Assembly: GCA_963575745.1 (NCBI GenBank)
Contig: CAUYUJ010018071.1
Location: 2,501-66,500, forward strand
Length of the DNA stretch: 64,000 nucleotides
Direction: 5' to 3'
From: Prorocentrum cordatum
Lineage: Eukaryota > Sar > Dinophyceae > Prorocentrales > Prorocentraceae
Shown here: piece by piece, positions 20,195-30,598 of the stretch
Layout of the letters: every line of letters begins with the position of its first letter
Position numbering within the stretch: the first letter of the stretch is position 1
The notes under the pieces: model-generated
What the model was told of the DNA's origin: nothing
Databases searched by the model: none
What the model saw: only the letters and a program-made list of their open reading frames with translations
Program-made: the position numbers and the translations under genes

Positions 20195-21656
20195 GTGGCT
20201 CGGCTCCTGCACTCGCGGGGTGACGGGGACCCGTACGTGGCCCTCGGTGACGTGAAGGATTATTTTCATTGCTGCGGGCTTCCACCAGGCCTTAGTCCAT
20301 ATTTTTCCCTGCCGCCCGTGTCAGGTCTGCGACTTCTTCAGGCTGGTATTCACAATGTAGAAGGTGTTCCCGTTCTTCCAGGTGACAGAATCTTTCCTCA
20401 GTCCAGGGTCGTTCCCATGGGGTGGTCTTGGGCTTGTTACTTTGCGCAGTCGGCTACAACGTCCCTGGTGCATCGTTTCTCGGGCTCCGAGGGTGACAGC
20501 TTCCTGGAATCCTGTAAGCCGCCTCCTGGTCTCGATCGGCCCGCTTACAACGTCTACATAGACAACATTAGCATCTTTGGCCAAGGTAAGTCTCAGACCG
20601 ATAGGATCGCCAACCAGGTTTTCGACGGAGTCGAGAGTGTCGGCTTTCGGGTTCACGAGCGCGCGTCTGCCAGCAAGTGGGCTCATACGCTCGGCCTAGA
20701 GATCGACTTCTTGCATAGCACGGTCCAAGGAAAAAGGCAGAAGAGGTGGAAGTTGAAGGCTGTCCTGGATTGGTTGGCTGGTGCTCCGTATGTGTCGGGT
20801 CAGGAGATTGAGAGACTTCTGGGCCATACCACCTTCCACTTCGGACCTAATCGGCTGTTCTTGTCCATCTTTAACAACGCCTATGACTTCATTCGTTCGA
20901 GTTACACTTCTCGAGTGCGTATCTGGCCCTCGGTGGCAAGGGAGTGCTGGGCCGCTGGGTGTCTTATCTCGTCCGCGTTCGCGGATCTGGGAAGGGACTT
21001 CGACCCGTTCGTGAGCTGTTTCGACGCTAGCATGTGTGGGGCAGGGGTCGTCACGGCGCCTTGGGACTCGGCACAGGTTCGTTCAGAATGCGAGTGGGAG
21101 GAGAGGTGGCGGTTCAAGTGGGATGTGTACGATCGGGTTGCGCCCAGGGACAACAATTTCTTATCGCTGGACTGGGGGGACATCGAAAGCGTCAAGCCTT
21201 GTCGTGACAGGTCGTCGCTCTGGTCCCTGGACAATTCGTTCAGAGAGGTCCCGAAGGAGAACCTTGTGGGCCCCACCTGGACCAAGGTCGTTCGGAGTTT
21301 TTGGAAGGACGAGGAGCCGATATTCTGTCTGGAGGCCCGTGCGGGCCTGCTGGCGGTGCGTCATAAGTTACGGGCAGTCTCAAGTTTCGGTAAGACTCAT
21401 CTGCACCTCGGGGACTCCATGACCGCTATCCTGGCTTTCGAGAAGGGGAGGGCCAAACATCGAGGTCTTCTGGGTGCCTGTCGTCGTCTTTTGGCTCTGA
21501 GCGTGGCTTCCAACACCAGACGCCACTTCAGGTGGGTGCCTTCAGAGCTGAACCCGAGTGACCCTGATTCACGCTACTTTGAGCTTCCAGTTGACAGCGA
21601 CGGCCGACGCTTGCTTCGCCGCTCCACGTCTCGTGCCTGGACGGTGCAGGCAGACG
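20195..21656 (+). CDS. Reverse transcriptase and RNase H of the 6.2-kb YR element
   Basis: The frame stays open to 23,107, but this is the part that reads as RT/RNase H. RT motifs are ALGDVKDYFH (first catalytic Asp, D19), VPMGWSWACYFAQS and VYIDNISIFG (D123-N124) at the position of the YxDD box, so the second catalytic Asp is Asn. RNase H motifs follow: SCFDASMCGAGVV, EARAGLLAVRHKL, LHLGDSMTAI and VPSELNPSDPDSR. DIRS-type elements have this RT-RNase H order. The domain is joined upstream to the broken N-terminus and downstream, after a frameshift near 21,620-21,720, to the recombinase. Confidence 0.82.
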
Positions 21657-22724
21657 GCAAGGGGTGCTGGCAGGTCGTCGATCCAGGCGGCGGTGCTCTC
21701 GCCGACGGCGGACCCTCTGGACACGGTGGTGGCCGAGAAGACACGCCGACCAGCTCGACACCTGGTGCTCAGGAGGGACTACTGTCGGCGGCTCGACAGG
21801 TTTTGGGAGTTCGGGCGAAGCCGAGGTCTCTCCTTGGCCAACCCGAAAGTCTGCGACGACGCGCTGTGCGGCTTTGCCGACCTGCTGTTCCTGGACGGCG
21901 AGCAGGTCGACGCGGGGGCCAAGTTCCGGGCCGCGCTGGAGGACCACGACGTGCAGCGGTTCGGCAAGATCAGCCTTCCTCGGTTTCGGCGGGTTCTTCA
22001 AGCTTGGCATCGAAAGGGGCCTGTGGACAGCAGGGACCCTCTCCCGTCCCGCCTTCTGGCGGGCATCCTGGGCATCCTGTCGCTCCATGGCTTCCACGAG
22101 GGGGTGCTGGCGCTGACCCCCATGTTCATCTGCTACCTGCGCCTGTCCGAGCTCGTGACGGTGGCCGAGGGCAACCCTTTCGAGCCCGTGGCCAACGCAG
22201 GCGTGGCCCGCGCGTGTTGGAATCTACTCCTGCGGCCTTTCGGGAGGGAGGAGCCGACCAAGGTCGGCCATCTCGACGACACGCTCCCGCTCGACAGCCC
22301 CGACTCCCCCGGCTTGGGGGCCCTCCTTGTTGGATCGCGCAAGGGGGGCGTGGAGGGCTGGCTCTTCAGTTTCAGCCAGAGGCAGCTGCTGCGCCGCTTT
22401 CAGGCGCCTTTCCGCATGGCGGGCCTGGGCGCGCTGACCATCGAGATGTATCAGCTTCGCCACGGAGGGGCGTCGAGGGGCTTCCTGATGAAGACGAGGG
22501 AGATCCAGGCGGTCAAGCAGCGGGAGCGCTGGACGGACGATCGCACTTTGCTTCGCTGCATGAAGGCGGGCAGAGGACAACTGCTTCACAAGGTTATGAC
22601 GCCCATGTCCAACTGCTGGTGCCAGGAGGCGGAGGCCAACCTTTCGCTCGCCCTTCGCGGCGGATGGCAGCCTGCCCTTCGGCCGCCAAGAACCTGCCTC
22701 TGTCTCTCACGGGCGGGTTTGTGA
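21558..22724 (+). CDS. Tyrosine recombinase of the 6.2-kb YR element
   Basis: 388-residue frame. The useful part starts near residue 50. An N-terminal helical core-binding region (RRDYCRRLDRFWEFG) is followed by the catalytic domain. The first active-site Arg sits in ICYLRLSELVTVAEG near residue 194. The HxxR-type box appears as YQLRHGGASRG near residue 298. The last box reads RWTDDRTLLRCMKAGR near residue 324. In related enzymes the nucleophile is a Tyr in a RYxK-like context, and here that position appears to be Cys. This copy may therefore be inactive, or the Tyr may lie elsewhere. The enzyme would integrate circular element DNA without duplicating the target. Confidence 0.75.
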   Translation: MTLIHATLSFQLTATADACFAAPRLVPGRCRQTARGAGRSSIQAAVLSPTADPLDTVVAEKTRRPARHLVLRRDYCRRLDRFWEFGRSRGLSLANPKVCDDALCGFADLLFLDGEQVDAGAKFRAALEDHDVQRFGKISLPRFRRVLQAWHRKGPVDSRDPLPSRLLAGILGILSLHGFHEGVLALTPMFICYLRLSELVTVAEGNPFEPVANAGVARACWNLLLRPFGREEPTKVGHLDDTLPLDSPDSPGLGALLVGSRKGGVEGWLFSFSQRQLLRRFQAPFRMAGLGALTIEMYQLRHGGASRGFLMKTREIQAVKQRERWTDDRTLLRCMKAGRGQLLHKVMTPMSNCWCQEAEANLSLALRGGWQPALRPPRTCLCLSRAGL

Positions 22725-23444
22725 TCGAGGTCTTCTCAGGCAGCGGTCGGCTGGCCAAATCCTTCGCGGAGCTCGGGATCCCGGCGCTGACCTGGGACAT
22801 CGAGCACGGCCCAGCTGGCGACTTGCTGGACGAGGACGTTCTGCGCTGCGTGCTGTCGTACCGTCGCCTCTGGTTGGTGTCTTTTCCTCTGGTTGGGCAC
22901 GCCGTGCACGTCTTTCTCTCGCGCCCGAAAAAACCATGGTCGCGGCCCTGGGCCTCTTCGGGACCCCTGGCACCTGGACGGCCGCCCCGAACTTTCTGCC
23001 CCCGACCTTGCCAAGGTCGAGAACGGGAACCGTCTTTTAGAGGCCTCGTTAATGCTAATGCGATGCGCAGCAGCTCACAACGTCCCAGCGGTGTTGGAAA
23101 ACCCTAACACGAGTTTTTTATGGGACATGCCTCAGATGCTAGAATTTCAATCATCTCATGACACTCAGTTCACGGTGCTTCATTTCTGTCAATATGGAGA
23201 GCTTTGGGTTAAGCCCACCCGTTTGCTCCTCCTGTGTTGCTCTCACCTTTCGGCCGTTGGAAAAACTTGCACTGGCCGCGGTGTGTGTTCCAGGACTGGA
23301 AAGCCCCACGTCGAGCTTCGGGGCAAGGACCCAACTGGAACCTTCTGGACCCTCCGCGCTCAGCCGTATCCTCGCCAGCGCACTCGTGCCGTTGCTTCAC
23401 TGATGATGGCTCACCTCATCCGTGCCGGAGGCTCCTCCTCTTAA
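22690..23444 (+). CDS. C5-DNA-methyltransferase-like module of the 6.2-kb YR element
   Basis: Two frames joined by a frameshift near 22,880-22,895. The first has FVIEVFSGSGRLAKSFAELG, a good motif I (FSGSG, AdoMet binding), and ALTWDIEHGPAGDLLDED. The second (22,893-23,444) has GTPCTSFSRARKNHG, a motif IV Pro-Cys block, and VLENPNTSFLWDM, an ENV-like motif VI block. Together these are the core of a class I cytosine methyltransferase fold. The module lies 3' of the recombinase, just before B1, whereas DIRS1-type elements place a methyltransferase before the recombinase. It could methylate element or host DNA if the frame is intact in other copies. Confidence 0.68.
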
Positions 23445-23478
23445 GCCTTCGGCCAGAACGCTACTCTGGTGCGGGTGT

Positions 23479-23708
23479 GGGTGCTCTTTTGTGGCTCTTG
23501 GTGGTTGGTTGCCCCCTGCTGCCCTTGCCTGGTGGCGTCGGCGGGATGACTTCGGGTCCCCGTCCACGCCCGCTGGGCCAGGGTAGCAGTTGGGCTACCA
23601 GCCTCCTGCCACGGCAAGATCTGTGCCTCTGGCGGTGAATAGTTTTACAGTCTTCGAGCCTCGGTGAGATGCTCTCTCTGGCGCGTGAGCTGAACGGGAA
23701 TATGGATG
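23479..23708 (+). repeat. B1 repeat of the 6.2-kb YR element
   Basis: 230 bp identical to 23,849-24,078. It ends in GGATG, and its last four bases overlap the first four of A2. Confidence 0.88.
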
Positions 23709-23825
23709 TTCCTTAGCTTGCGGGATAATCCATCTAAGTTCGGCGGGAGCGCCGTGGTTCGCACAGTCATCAGGTGTATTGGAACTCTGCTGATTCTGTG
23801 TCCGTAGTCCGACTTGTTTTTGCTC
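23705..23825 (+). repeat. A2 repeat of the 6.2-kb YR element
   Basis: 121 bp identical to A1. Internal copy directly joined to B1, as expected of the junction of a circular intermediate. Confidence 0.88.
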
Positions 23826-23848
23826 CCCTCCCACTCCACCCTTTCTTG

Positions 23849-24078
23849 GGGTGCTCTTTTGTGGCTCTTGGTGGTTGGTTGCCCCCTGCTGCCCTTGCCT
23901 GGTGGCGTCGGCGGGATGACTTCGGGTCCCCGTCCACGCCCGCTGGGCCAGGGTAGCAGTTGGGCTACCAGCCTCCTGCCACGGCAAGATCTGTGCCTCT
24001 GGCGGTGAATAGTTTTACAGTCTTCGAGCCTCGGTGAGATGCTCTCTCTGGCGCGTGAGCTGAACGGGAATATGGATG
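23849..24078 (+). repeat. B2 repeat of the 6.2-kb YR element (right terminus)
   Basis: 230 bp identical to B1. It is separated from A2 by 23 unique bases and followed directly by GAACATAACAAC and then GAC/GAT satellite. Confidence 0.88.
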
Positions 24079-24513
24079 AACATAACAACGCCGACGACGA
24101 CGACGAAGATGATGATTACCATGGTGATGATGATCATGAGGGTGATGGCGCTGATCATGATGATAGTGATGATGATGACGATGATGATGATGTTGTGGAT
24201 GAGGCTGACGACGATCATGCCGATGAGCGTGCTCATGATGATTATGATAACGATGGTGACGAGGATGATGATGCTCATGATGATGATGAGGAGGATTATG
24301 ATGATGATGGTGATGGTGGTGTGGTGATGGTGCTGATGATGATGCTGCTGAGGATGATTGTGATGATTGTGAAGGTGATGATGATAATGATGATGATGAT
24401 GATGATGGTGATGGTGATGGTGATAGTGATAGTGATGGTGTTTGTGATGGTGATGGTGATGGTGATGGTTGTGATGGTGATGATGATGATGATGATGGTG
24501 ATGATGACGATGG

Positions 24514-24557
<44 letters not shown>

Positions 24558-24564
24558 GTGATGG

Positions 24565-24597
<33 letters not shown>

Positions 24598-24616
24598 GGA
24601 TGATGATGACCATGAT
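24079..24616 (+). repeat. GAT satellite, right part
   Basis: Continuation of the triplet satellite of 14.4-17.9 kb on the other side of the YR element, ending near GATGACCATGATGCGG. Confidence 0.92.
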
Positions 24617-25884
24617 GCGGAACTATAGTATTGACTTCGAACCAACTCAGAAGTCAAACCTCATCGGTCGTCCTCCTCCACCTCCCCCTCCCCCTCCTCC
24701 TCCTTCTCCTCCTCCTCGTCCTCCTCCTCCTCCGCGGTCGCCTAGAGGGGCGCCCGCGCTCCGCCGCAGAGTCTCGTGCGGCCGCCGTCCGCGGCGGCCG
24801 GCGGACCCCCGTCCGCGCGCCAGGTTCGACCCCCGCAAGAACGCCTGGAGGGCCGAGCCGTCCGACATGATCGAGGCGCCGTCGTCGCCGCGGCGCCCCA
24901 GGTGGCCGCCAAGAGGTGCCCAGGAGGCCCCAGGTGGCCTTCAAGAGGCCCCCAGGAGGCCCCAAGAGGCGCCCAAGAGCACAAGAGGCCCCCAAGGACG
25001 GCCCCAGAACGGCCCCGAGAGGCCTCGGAACTGCCTCCGCGAGGCCCCCGAGAGGCCGCGAGGCCTCCCACGAGATCCCGACGAACATCCAACGGGCTCC
25101 ACACCCACAGCCCACGCACGGCTGCGCCGTCGTCGCCGCGGTGTTCGCCAGGTCTCGGGCCTCTGCGGCCCGCACAGATCGACCCGGGCTCGAAACATGT
25201 CGCGGCTGATCGACCGAGCCAGATGCGAACCCTACCCCTACCCCCCCCCTCAGAAACCAAGGCATAAGATCGAGGTCGGTTCGGGGAGGCTACCCTAGTG
25301 TTGTGCATCCTGGGGGCCGTCCTATCCGTCTCGTTCCCCTCTCCTGCATGCTGGGCGATTCGCTTCTCGGTCACCCTGATCAGCTCCATCGCTGGTGCAG
25401 CCATATTCTGCCTCGCCGCCAACGGAAAAAAAACATCCTGGGGAGAATACCTAGGATTTTCTGTTTGTTTTGGCCGGCGGAGTGCCTCATGTGCTTGAGT
25501 CGGGGCTCAAGAGACGGGGGTCAGTGCAAACGAGGGTCAGCCAGAGCGCCCGATATTGCAGGATCCTGCGGGGCCGGGGGCGCACTGACCCGGGTTTGGG
25601 TGCAGGATCCTGCGGGATCTTGCAGGATCTTTCGCGTTGACCTGGGTTTGGGCGCAGGATTTTCCAGGATTCTGCAAGGCCTGACTGGCCCAGGTCTGGA
25701 TTGACCCGGGTCAGAAGATCCCCGATCGAGGGCTGCTTTTTTGGGCCCAGGCCCGCTTGCAATGACCCGCGTCGGCGGCGCCGAGGGGCCGATATCCGCA
25801 GCCCGCCGCCGGGCCCCCCCCCCGCGACGCCCTGAGAGATCCTGGCGCTGCAGGTACTCTGCGCCGGGCGCTTTCGACGGCCCT
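24617..25884. other. Intergenic: CTC tract, AGGCCCC array and GGATCCTGC repeats
   Basis: No convincing gene. A CTC tract lies at about 24,672-24,740. A reverse-orientation CCCCAGGAGGC array (same family as CTTGGGGCC) lies at about 24,895-25,080. At 25,555-25,710 a roughly 52-bp unit TGACCCGGGTTTGGGTGCAGG is repeated imperfectly with GGATCCTGCGGGATC palindromes. Confidence 0.5.
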
Positions 25885-26040
25885 CCCTCACAGGAGGGCA
25901 AAAAACACACAAACACAATCAATCGTCGATTTCCACGGAAATATAGGAAAATATGGGAAGTTGGGGGGAAGACGAAAACCCAGGAAATATGGGAAAATAT
26001 GGGGAATCCTGGGATTTGTATGTTTTTGTTTGTGTGCCCT
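25885..26040 (+). repeat. Uninterrupted paralogue of the copia insertion site
   Basis: CAGGAGGGCAAAAAACACAC and AAACACAATCAATCGTCG run continuously here. In the copia locus the left flank (4387-4414) matches the first part and the right flank (13,360 onward) matches the second, with AGACAC duplicated. This copy therefore represents an unoccupied site. Confidence 0.7.
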
Positions 26041-26514
26041 TCCCCTTTCCTCCCTCCCTCCCTCCCTCCCGCCAGCCCCAGGAGCCCTCACGGATCGATC
26101 AAGCTTGGAAAGTGCCGCAGAGAGACGGGGTCCAGGGCTCCCGTCGTGACCTTTCCAGATGTCGCAGTCTTTTCGTGGCGTTGCCTTGGCGTCGCATCCT
26201 CCGCATCTGCTTGGCGATCTTGCGAGGAAGGCGTAAGTCTCCGCCCCATGTGTCAAGGTCCTTTGATGCCGATTTCGGCCCTGCTTTGCCGTCGCTATTT
26301 CCGCCACACCATTGGGGAAATATCTGCCCTATTTTTTCTGAGGCGGAGAGTTCCGCCCCGCTGGTTCGCACCGTTAGGGGTGCATCTGACATAGAGTTGA
26401 GTCATTGAGTCGGAGAATCTGCCAAAGTACGGCGGATCCAGAGTCAGGGTGGTTGGGGAACAGTGCGACAAACATCCTGGCCGCGCCCAGCGATTCCAGA
26501 GCTCGGGGATTGAG
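26041..26514. other. No gene seen
   Basis: Contains a CCTCCCTCC tract near 26,050. Otherwise unique sequence up to the foldback arm, with short frames that carry no recognisable domain. Confidence 0.4.
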
Positions 26515-26899
26515 AAGGAGGAGGAGGAGGAGAAGCAGGAGGAGGAGGAAGAAGAGGACCAGTGCAATCCCAAGACCCATCAACGATATTGCAATAAACC
26601 CTCCTTCCAAGTTCCCTCTTCATGACCCCTACAAGGATTCATTTTCACTGAGGGAAGTGCCCCGTTGGAAGACAACCGTTTGAAAATCCGGGAGTGTGCC
26701 AGAACACCATCCCTGGGACTTCAACTCCGCAAATCACAGTGACTGTAGCGGCTTTACGATCCTGAATCGTGCCAGAATGCCGTTTCTGGGATTTCAAAAC
26801 CACGAACCGACCTATCTGTTGCGCCATGACAGTCCGACATCGTGCGACAATGCCATTTTGGGAATGTTAACCATGAGAATATGTGAAACTGTTGTATGT

Positions 26900-27330
26900 T
26901 CTTGAAACGGATGTGCGCGTGTGCGGCGCTAAGGCGATAGCCACGTTTTGAAAACGGCCCGCCCCCCATCCGTGAATTTGCTGTGAACCTTTGAGACGAC
27001 TGTGCGCAGCGCTACGGCGAGAGCCACATTTTGAAACGGGCCCGTCCTCCATCTGTGAAGCGGATGCCATTGTTTAAGACGAAGGTGCGCTGCGCTACGG
27101 CGAGAGCCACAGTTTGAAAACGGCCCGCCCTCGACCCGTGCAGTTGTTGCAAACTTTTACGACGAATGTGCCCAGCGCTATGGCGAGAACTACATTTTGA
27201 AAACGGCCCGCCCTCCATCCGCGAAACTGCTGCGCATTGTCAAGACGAATTTGCGCGGCGCCAAGGCGAGAGCCGCATTTTGAAAACCACCCGCCCTCTA
27301 TCCGTGAAACAGTTGCAACTTTCAAGCTTC
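26900..27330 (-). repeat. 83-bp tandem repeats, left arm
   Basis: About five units, each with GAGAGCCACATTTTGAAAAC then GGCCCGCCCTCCATCCGTGAA. Reverse complement of the array at 29,040-29,600. Confidence 0.8.
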
Positions 27331-27464
27331 AGTATCATAAATGGTGAGGAAGTCTCCGGCGAACCCGGCCCGCCCTTTCGACCGGCCTCGGGGTGCGACA
27401 GGGAGGAGTTCCCCAGAAGGAAAAGGAATGGAGAAGGAGCAGGAGCAGGAGCAGGAGGAGGAGG

Positions 27465-28057
27465 AGGAGGGGGAGAGTGAGGGGGTGAGTGACCTCCGCC
27501 TCCTCCTCCTCCTTCTCCGCCTCCTCCTCCTCCTCCTCCTCCTCTTCCTCCTCCCCCTCCCCCTCCTCCTCCTCCTCCTCCTCCTCCTCCTCCTCCTCCT
27601 CCTCCTCCTCCTCCTCCTCCTCCTCCCCACTCGCGGGAGGACTTCCTTGCCCTTGGCCGTGGGCTTGGGGGGGGCCAGGCTCGAGCAGACTCACGCGCAC
27701 ACCGGAGTGCGCGGCGTGCGAGCCGCACGCTGGGCAGAGCTCCATGTGGGTACACTGAGCATGGTGCGAGACTGATGAGCAAACTGGCCTCGCAGGCGCC
27801 TCCCCCCCGCCTCCAGGATTGAGTCGGGCCTGTGTCCCTCTACAGCGGGGATATTCTAAAATAGTCCAAACAATAGGAGCTTGCTTTTTTTAAGTCTGGG
27901 CGATGACGCTCGTGATCGCCCCGCTCCTCCCCCCCCGATCACATCACGCTGTTTTCCCCACATGTCTCCTCGTTTTCCTCTGGGGAAACGGGGAGGATGG
28001 GGAGAGCTACGCGAGGAGGAGGAGCAGGAGGAGGAGGAGGATGATAACGAGAACGAG

Positions 28058-28089
<32 letters not shown>

Positions 28090-28867
28090 TTGTGACGGCG
28101 ACTCCGACGCTGACGACGACGACGACGGCGACGACTCCGACGACAACTCCCACGACTCCGATTGGACGACGACGATGCCAAGGACGACGACGAACATTCC
28201 GACGATGACGACTCCGACGACGATGACGACGACTCCGATGACACCCGAAGCCCCCGATTGGGGGGGACACGTGAAGGCTGGGGAGGGGGAGGCCTCGGGG
28301 ATCCTCCCGCTCCTCCTAAGGGGCTCCGTCTCCCTCTGCTCCCTCTCCCCTTCTCCTTCTCTTCCTCCTCCCGAGGGCCCAGGGGCTCGAAAAGGGCCCT
28401 GGGAGGCCGAAGCCCGCCGTGGTGTGATCGGGGGGGGCCGCCCCCCCCCCGCCATCCCCCTGCTCCCGCCCGTCATCGCGGAGAATAAAAAACAGGCTCT
28501 AAGTATAGGGGGCGTTTTTTGGAGTATGTTTGGGCATGTTTGCGGGGATCTTGTTGGATCATTTTTTATTCTTCGTCCAGAATCCGCTTGCATGGGGGGG
28601 ACCTGCCCGACCTAACTCTGTGGGAGGGGTGCAGGCCACTGGACACTCGCGGGAGGGCTTCCCCTGCCCCCGTGGCCGTGGGCCCGGGGGGGCCGGGCTC
28701 GAGCAGGCTCACGCGCACCCTCTGGAGGGCGCGGTGTGCGAGCCGCACGGCGGGCAGAGCTCCGTGTGGGCCCCTCGGGGCTCACTGCAGACGGGCGGTC
28801 AGAGCAGCCGGGTGTCGGCCAGGGCACCCTCAATGCAAACGGGGCTCAAGAGACGGGCTCCTCCTTC
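27465..28867. other. Interior of the foldback element: microsatellites and dispersed repeats, no gene
   Basis: A CTC tract lies at 27,495-27,628 and a GAC tract at about 28,045-28,240. A direct duplication of about 120 bp starts CTCGCGGGAGG at about 27,641 and again at about 28,650. The start of the TGTCCCTCTACAG dispersed repeat is at 27,827 and an end-containing copy at about 28,485-28,617. Frames on both strands are low-complexity. Confidence 0.5.
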
Positions 28868-29039
28868 TCCTCCGCCTCCTCCTCCTCCTCAATTCCTTCT
28901 CCTTGGAGATAACTCCTCCCTGTTTCACCCCGAGGCCAGTTTTCAGCGCGGGCTGGGCGTTTCGCTTGAGACTTCATCATTTGTTTTGCTCTGAAGCTTA
29001 AACAGTGACAACATTTCCACACATGGAGGGCGGGTCGTT

Positions 29040-29605
29040 TCAAAATGTGGCTCTCGCGTCCGTTTTAAACATGTGCAAGCGTTTCACGGATTGAGGGCGG
29101 GTGGTTTTCAAAATGTGGTTCTCGCCTTAGCGCCGCGCACACTCGCGTTAAACAAGCTGCAAGAGTTTCACGGATTGAGGGCGGGTGGTTTTCAAAATGT
29201 GGCTCTCGCTTTAGCGCCGCGTACATTCGTTGTCGGCATTCGCAAGAGTTTCACGGATTGAGGGCGGGTGGTTTTCAACATGTGGTTGTCGTCTTAGCGC
29301 CGCGCACATTCGTTTCAAAACAATGCAAGAGTTTCACGGAGTGAGGGCGTGTGGTTTTCAAAATGTGGGCCTCGTCTTAGAGCCGCGTACATTCGTTGTA
29401 AACAATTGCAAGAGTTTCACACGGATTGAGGGCGGCTGGTTTTCAAAATGTGGCTCTCGCTTTAGCGTCGCGCACACTCGTTGTAAGCATTCGCAAGAGT
29501 TTCACTGATTGAGGGCGGGTGGTTTTCAAAATGTGTCTGTCGTCTTAGCGCCGCACACAGTCGTTTCAAAAAATGCAAGAATTTCACGGATTCCCATGGT
29601 CAATA
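29040..29605 (+). repeat. 83-bp tandem repeats, right arm
   Basis: Units starting GTTTCACGGATTGAGGGCGG at 29,081, 29,165, 29,248, 29,331, 29,414 and 29,499, so the spacing is 83-85 bp. Each contains TTTTCAAAATGTGGCTCTCG. Confidence 0.88.
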
Positions 29606-29911
29606 TCAGAAATAGCGTTCTGGAAGGATTCCGGATTATGCGGGCGCAACAGTTATGTTGATTTGCTGTGTCGAAGTCCAAAACATGGCGTTCTGGCACG
29701 ATTCTGGATCGTCAAGACGCAGCAGACAGGTTGATACGTGGCGTAGGAATCCCGAGAACAATGTTCTGGCACGCGTCAGGATCTTCAAATGGTTGTCTTC
29801 CAACCAGGCAGTTCCCTCAATGGAAATCAGCCGTTGTAGGGGCCTCTGAAGAGGGAGCTTGGAGGGAGGGTTAATGCCAACATCGTTGATGACTCCTGGG
29901 TTTTCACTGGT

Positions 29912-30150
29912 CCTCCTCCTCCTCCTCCCTCCTCCTCCTCCTCCTCCTCCTCCTCCTCCTCCTCCTTCCTCCTCCTCCTCCTCCTCCTCCTCCGCCTCTC
30001 CTCCCCCTCCTCTTCTTCCTCCTCCTCCTCCTTCTCCTCCTCCTCCTCGTCCTCCTGCTGTTCCTCCTCCTCCTCAGTCTCCCCCTCCCCCTGCTCCTCC
30101 TCCTCCTCCTCCTCCTCCTCCTCCTCCTCCTCCTCCTCCTCCTCCTCCTG
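29912..30150 (+). repeat. (CTC)n microsatellite
   Basis: Long CTC/CCT tract overlapping the outer end of the foldback right arm. Confidence 0.9.
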
Positions 30151-30413
30151 GGTGGGGAGGGCGGGGAGGCCGGCGGAGGCCCCCGCGCCCGACTTTCAGC
30201 CCAAGGCGGCCCCGTCTTGGCCGAAAACCCGCGCCGGCGTCTCCCCCCTGGCCTCGCCGGAATTACGGCCAACACTGGTGCCGTCTTGGCTGTAATTCCT
30301 GCGCCCCTCCCCCGTGGCGCGCTGGCGCGGGCCGCGCGCGCGATTTGCAGCCAACTCGGGGCTGGTCTTGGCTGTAATTCGGTGGCGCCCGCGGGGGGGG
30401 GCGCGCCATCCTT
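30151..30413. other. No gene seen; GC-rich
   Basis: Contains two copies of a CTTGGCTGTAATTC block and GC-rich sequence up to the left end of the large YR element. Confidence 0.4.
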
Positions 30414-30545
30414 TTAGTTGTTTGTCCTAAACGGTTGGACCCCGCCCTCCCCAGTCGGCTTGGGTTTTCTCCTCTCCCTGCTCCTGCCTCTGCCTGCCCT
30501 TCTCTCTGCCTCTCTCCCGCTCAAGCCTTCGGGGCTCAAAGCCCT
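30414..30545 (+). repeat. A1 repeat of the 17.1-kb YR element (left terminus)
   Basis: 132 bp beginning TTAGTTGTTTGTCCTAAACG, one mismatch to 47,134-47,265. Confidence 0.82.
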
Positions 30546-30598
30546 GGAGCCGACCTCAGGAGGTCTGGGCGCTTTCGGCGCCCGGAAGCGTGCGTGCC

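Larger units (their letters stand above)
17881..24078 (+). mobile_element. Split-direct-repeat tyrosine-recombinase retrotransposon (DIRS order), 6.2 kb
   Basis: Terminal repeats are arranged A1 (17,881-18,001), genes, B1 (23,479-23,708), A2 (23,705-23,825), B2 (23,849-24,078). Both A copies and both B copies are identical by eye. This A1-B1-A2-B2 layout is diagnostic of PAT/Ngaro-type YR retrotransposons, which integrate by site-specific recombination of a circular intermediate. Inside are a gag-like ORF, RT, RNase H, a tyrosine recombinase and a methyltransferase-like module, in several frames. The tetramer GATG occurs at the left end, at the B1/A2 junction and at the right end. The element sits inside a GAT satellite, so GATG would be the recombination core. 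Identical repeats indicate recent insertion. Confidence 0.85.
26515..29950. mobile_element. Foldback-type element with long inverted arms
   Basis: The left arm (about 26,515-27,465) and the right arm (about 28,868-29,950) are inverted copies of each other over about 1 kb with moderate divergence. Both ends have a CTC/GAG tract followed by a segment containing GGACCAGTGNAA...TCAACGAT, then GTTGGAAGACAACCNTTTGAA, then a block of 83-bp tandem units, then TGAAGCTT and ACTCCTCCCTGT blocks. The right arm has about seven 83-bp units and the left about five, which accounts for the length difference. No transposase was recognised inside. Foldback elements in other eukaryotes have this arm structure. 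Confidence 0.65.

Noticed and set aside
27495-28245. Poly-Ser, poly-Glu and poly-Asp ORFs
   Set aside because: CTC and GAC microsatellites.
29040-29605. 83-bp repeats as a CRISPR array
   Set aside because: Units are directly adjacent with no unique spacers, and the context is a eukaryotic foldback element.
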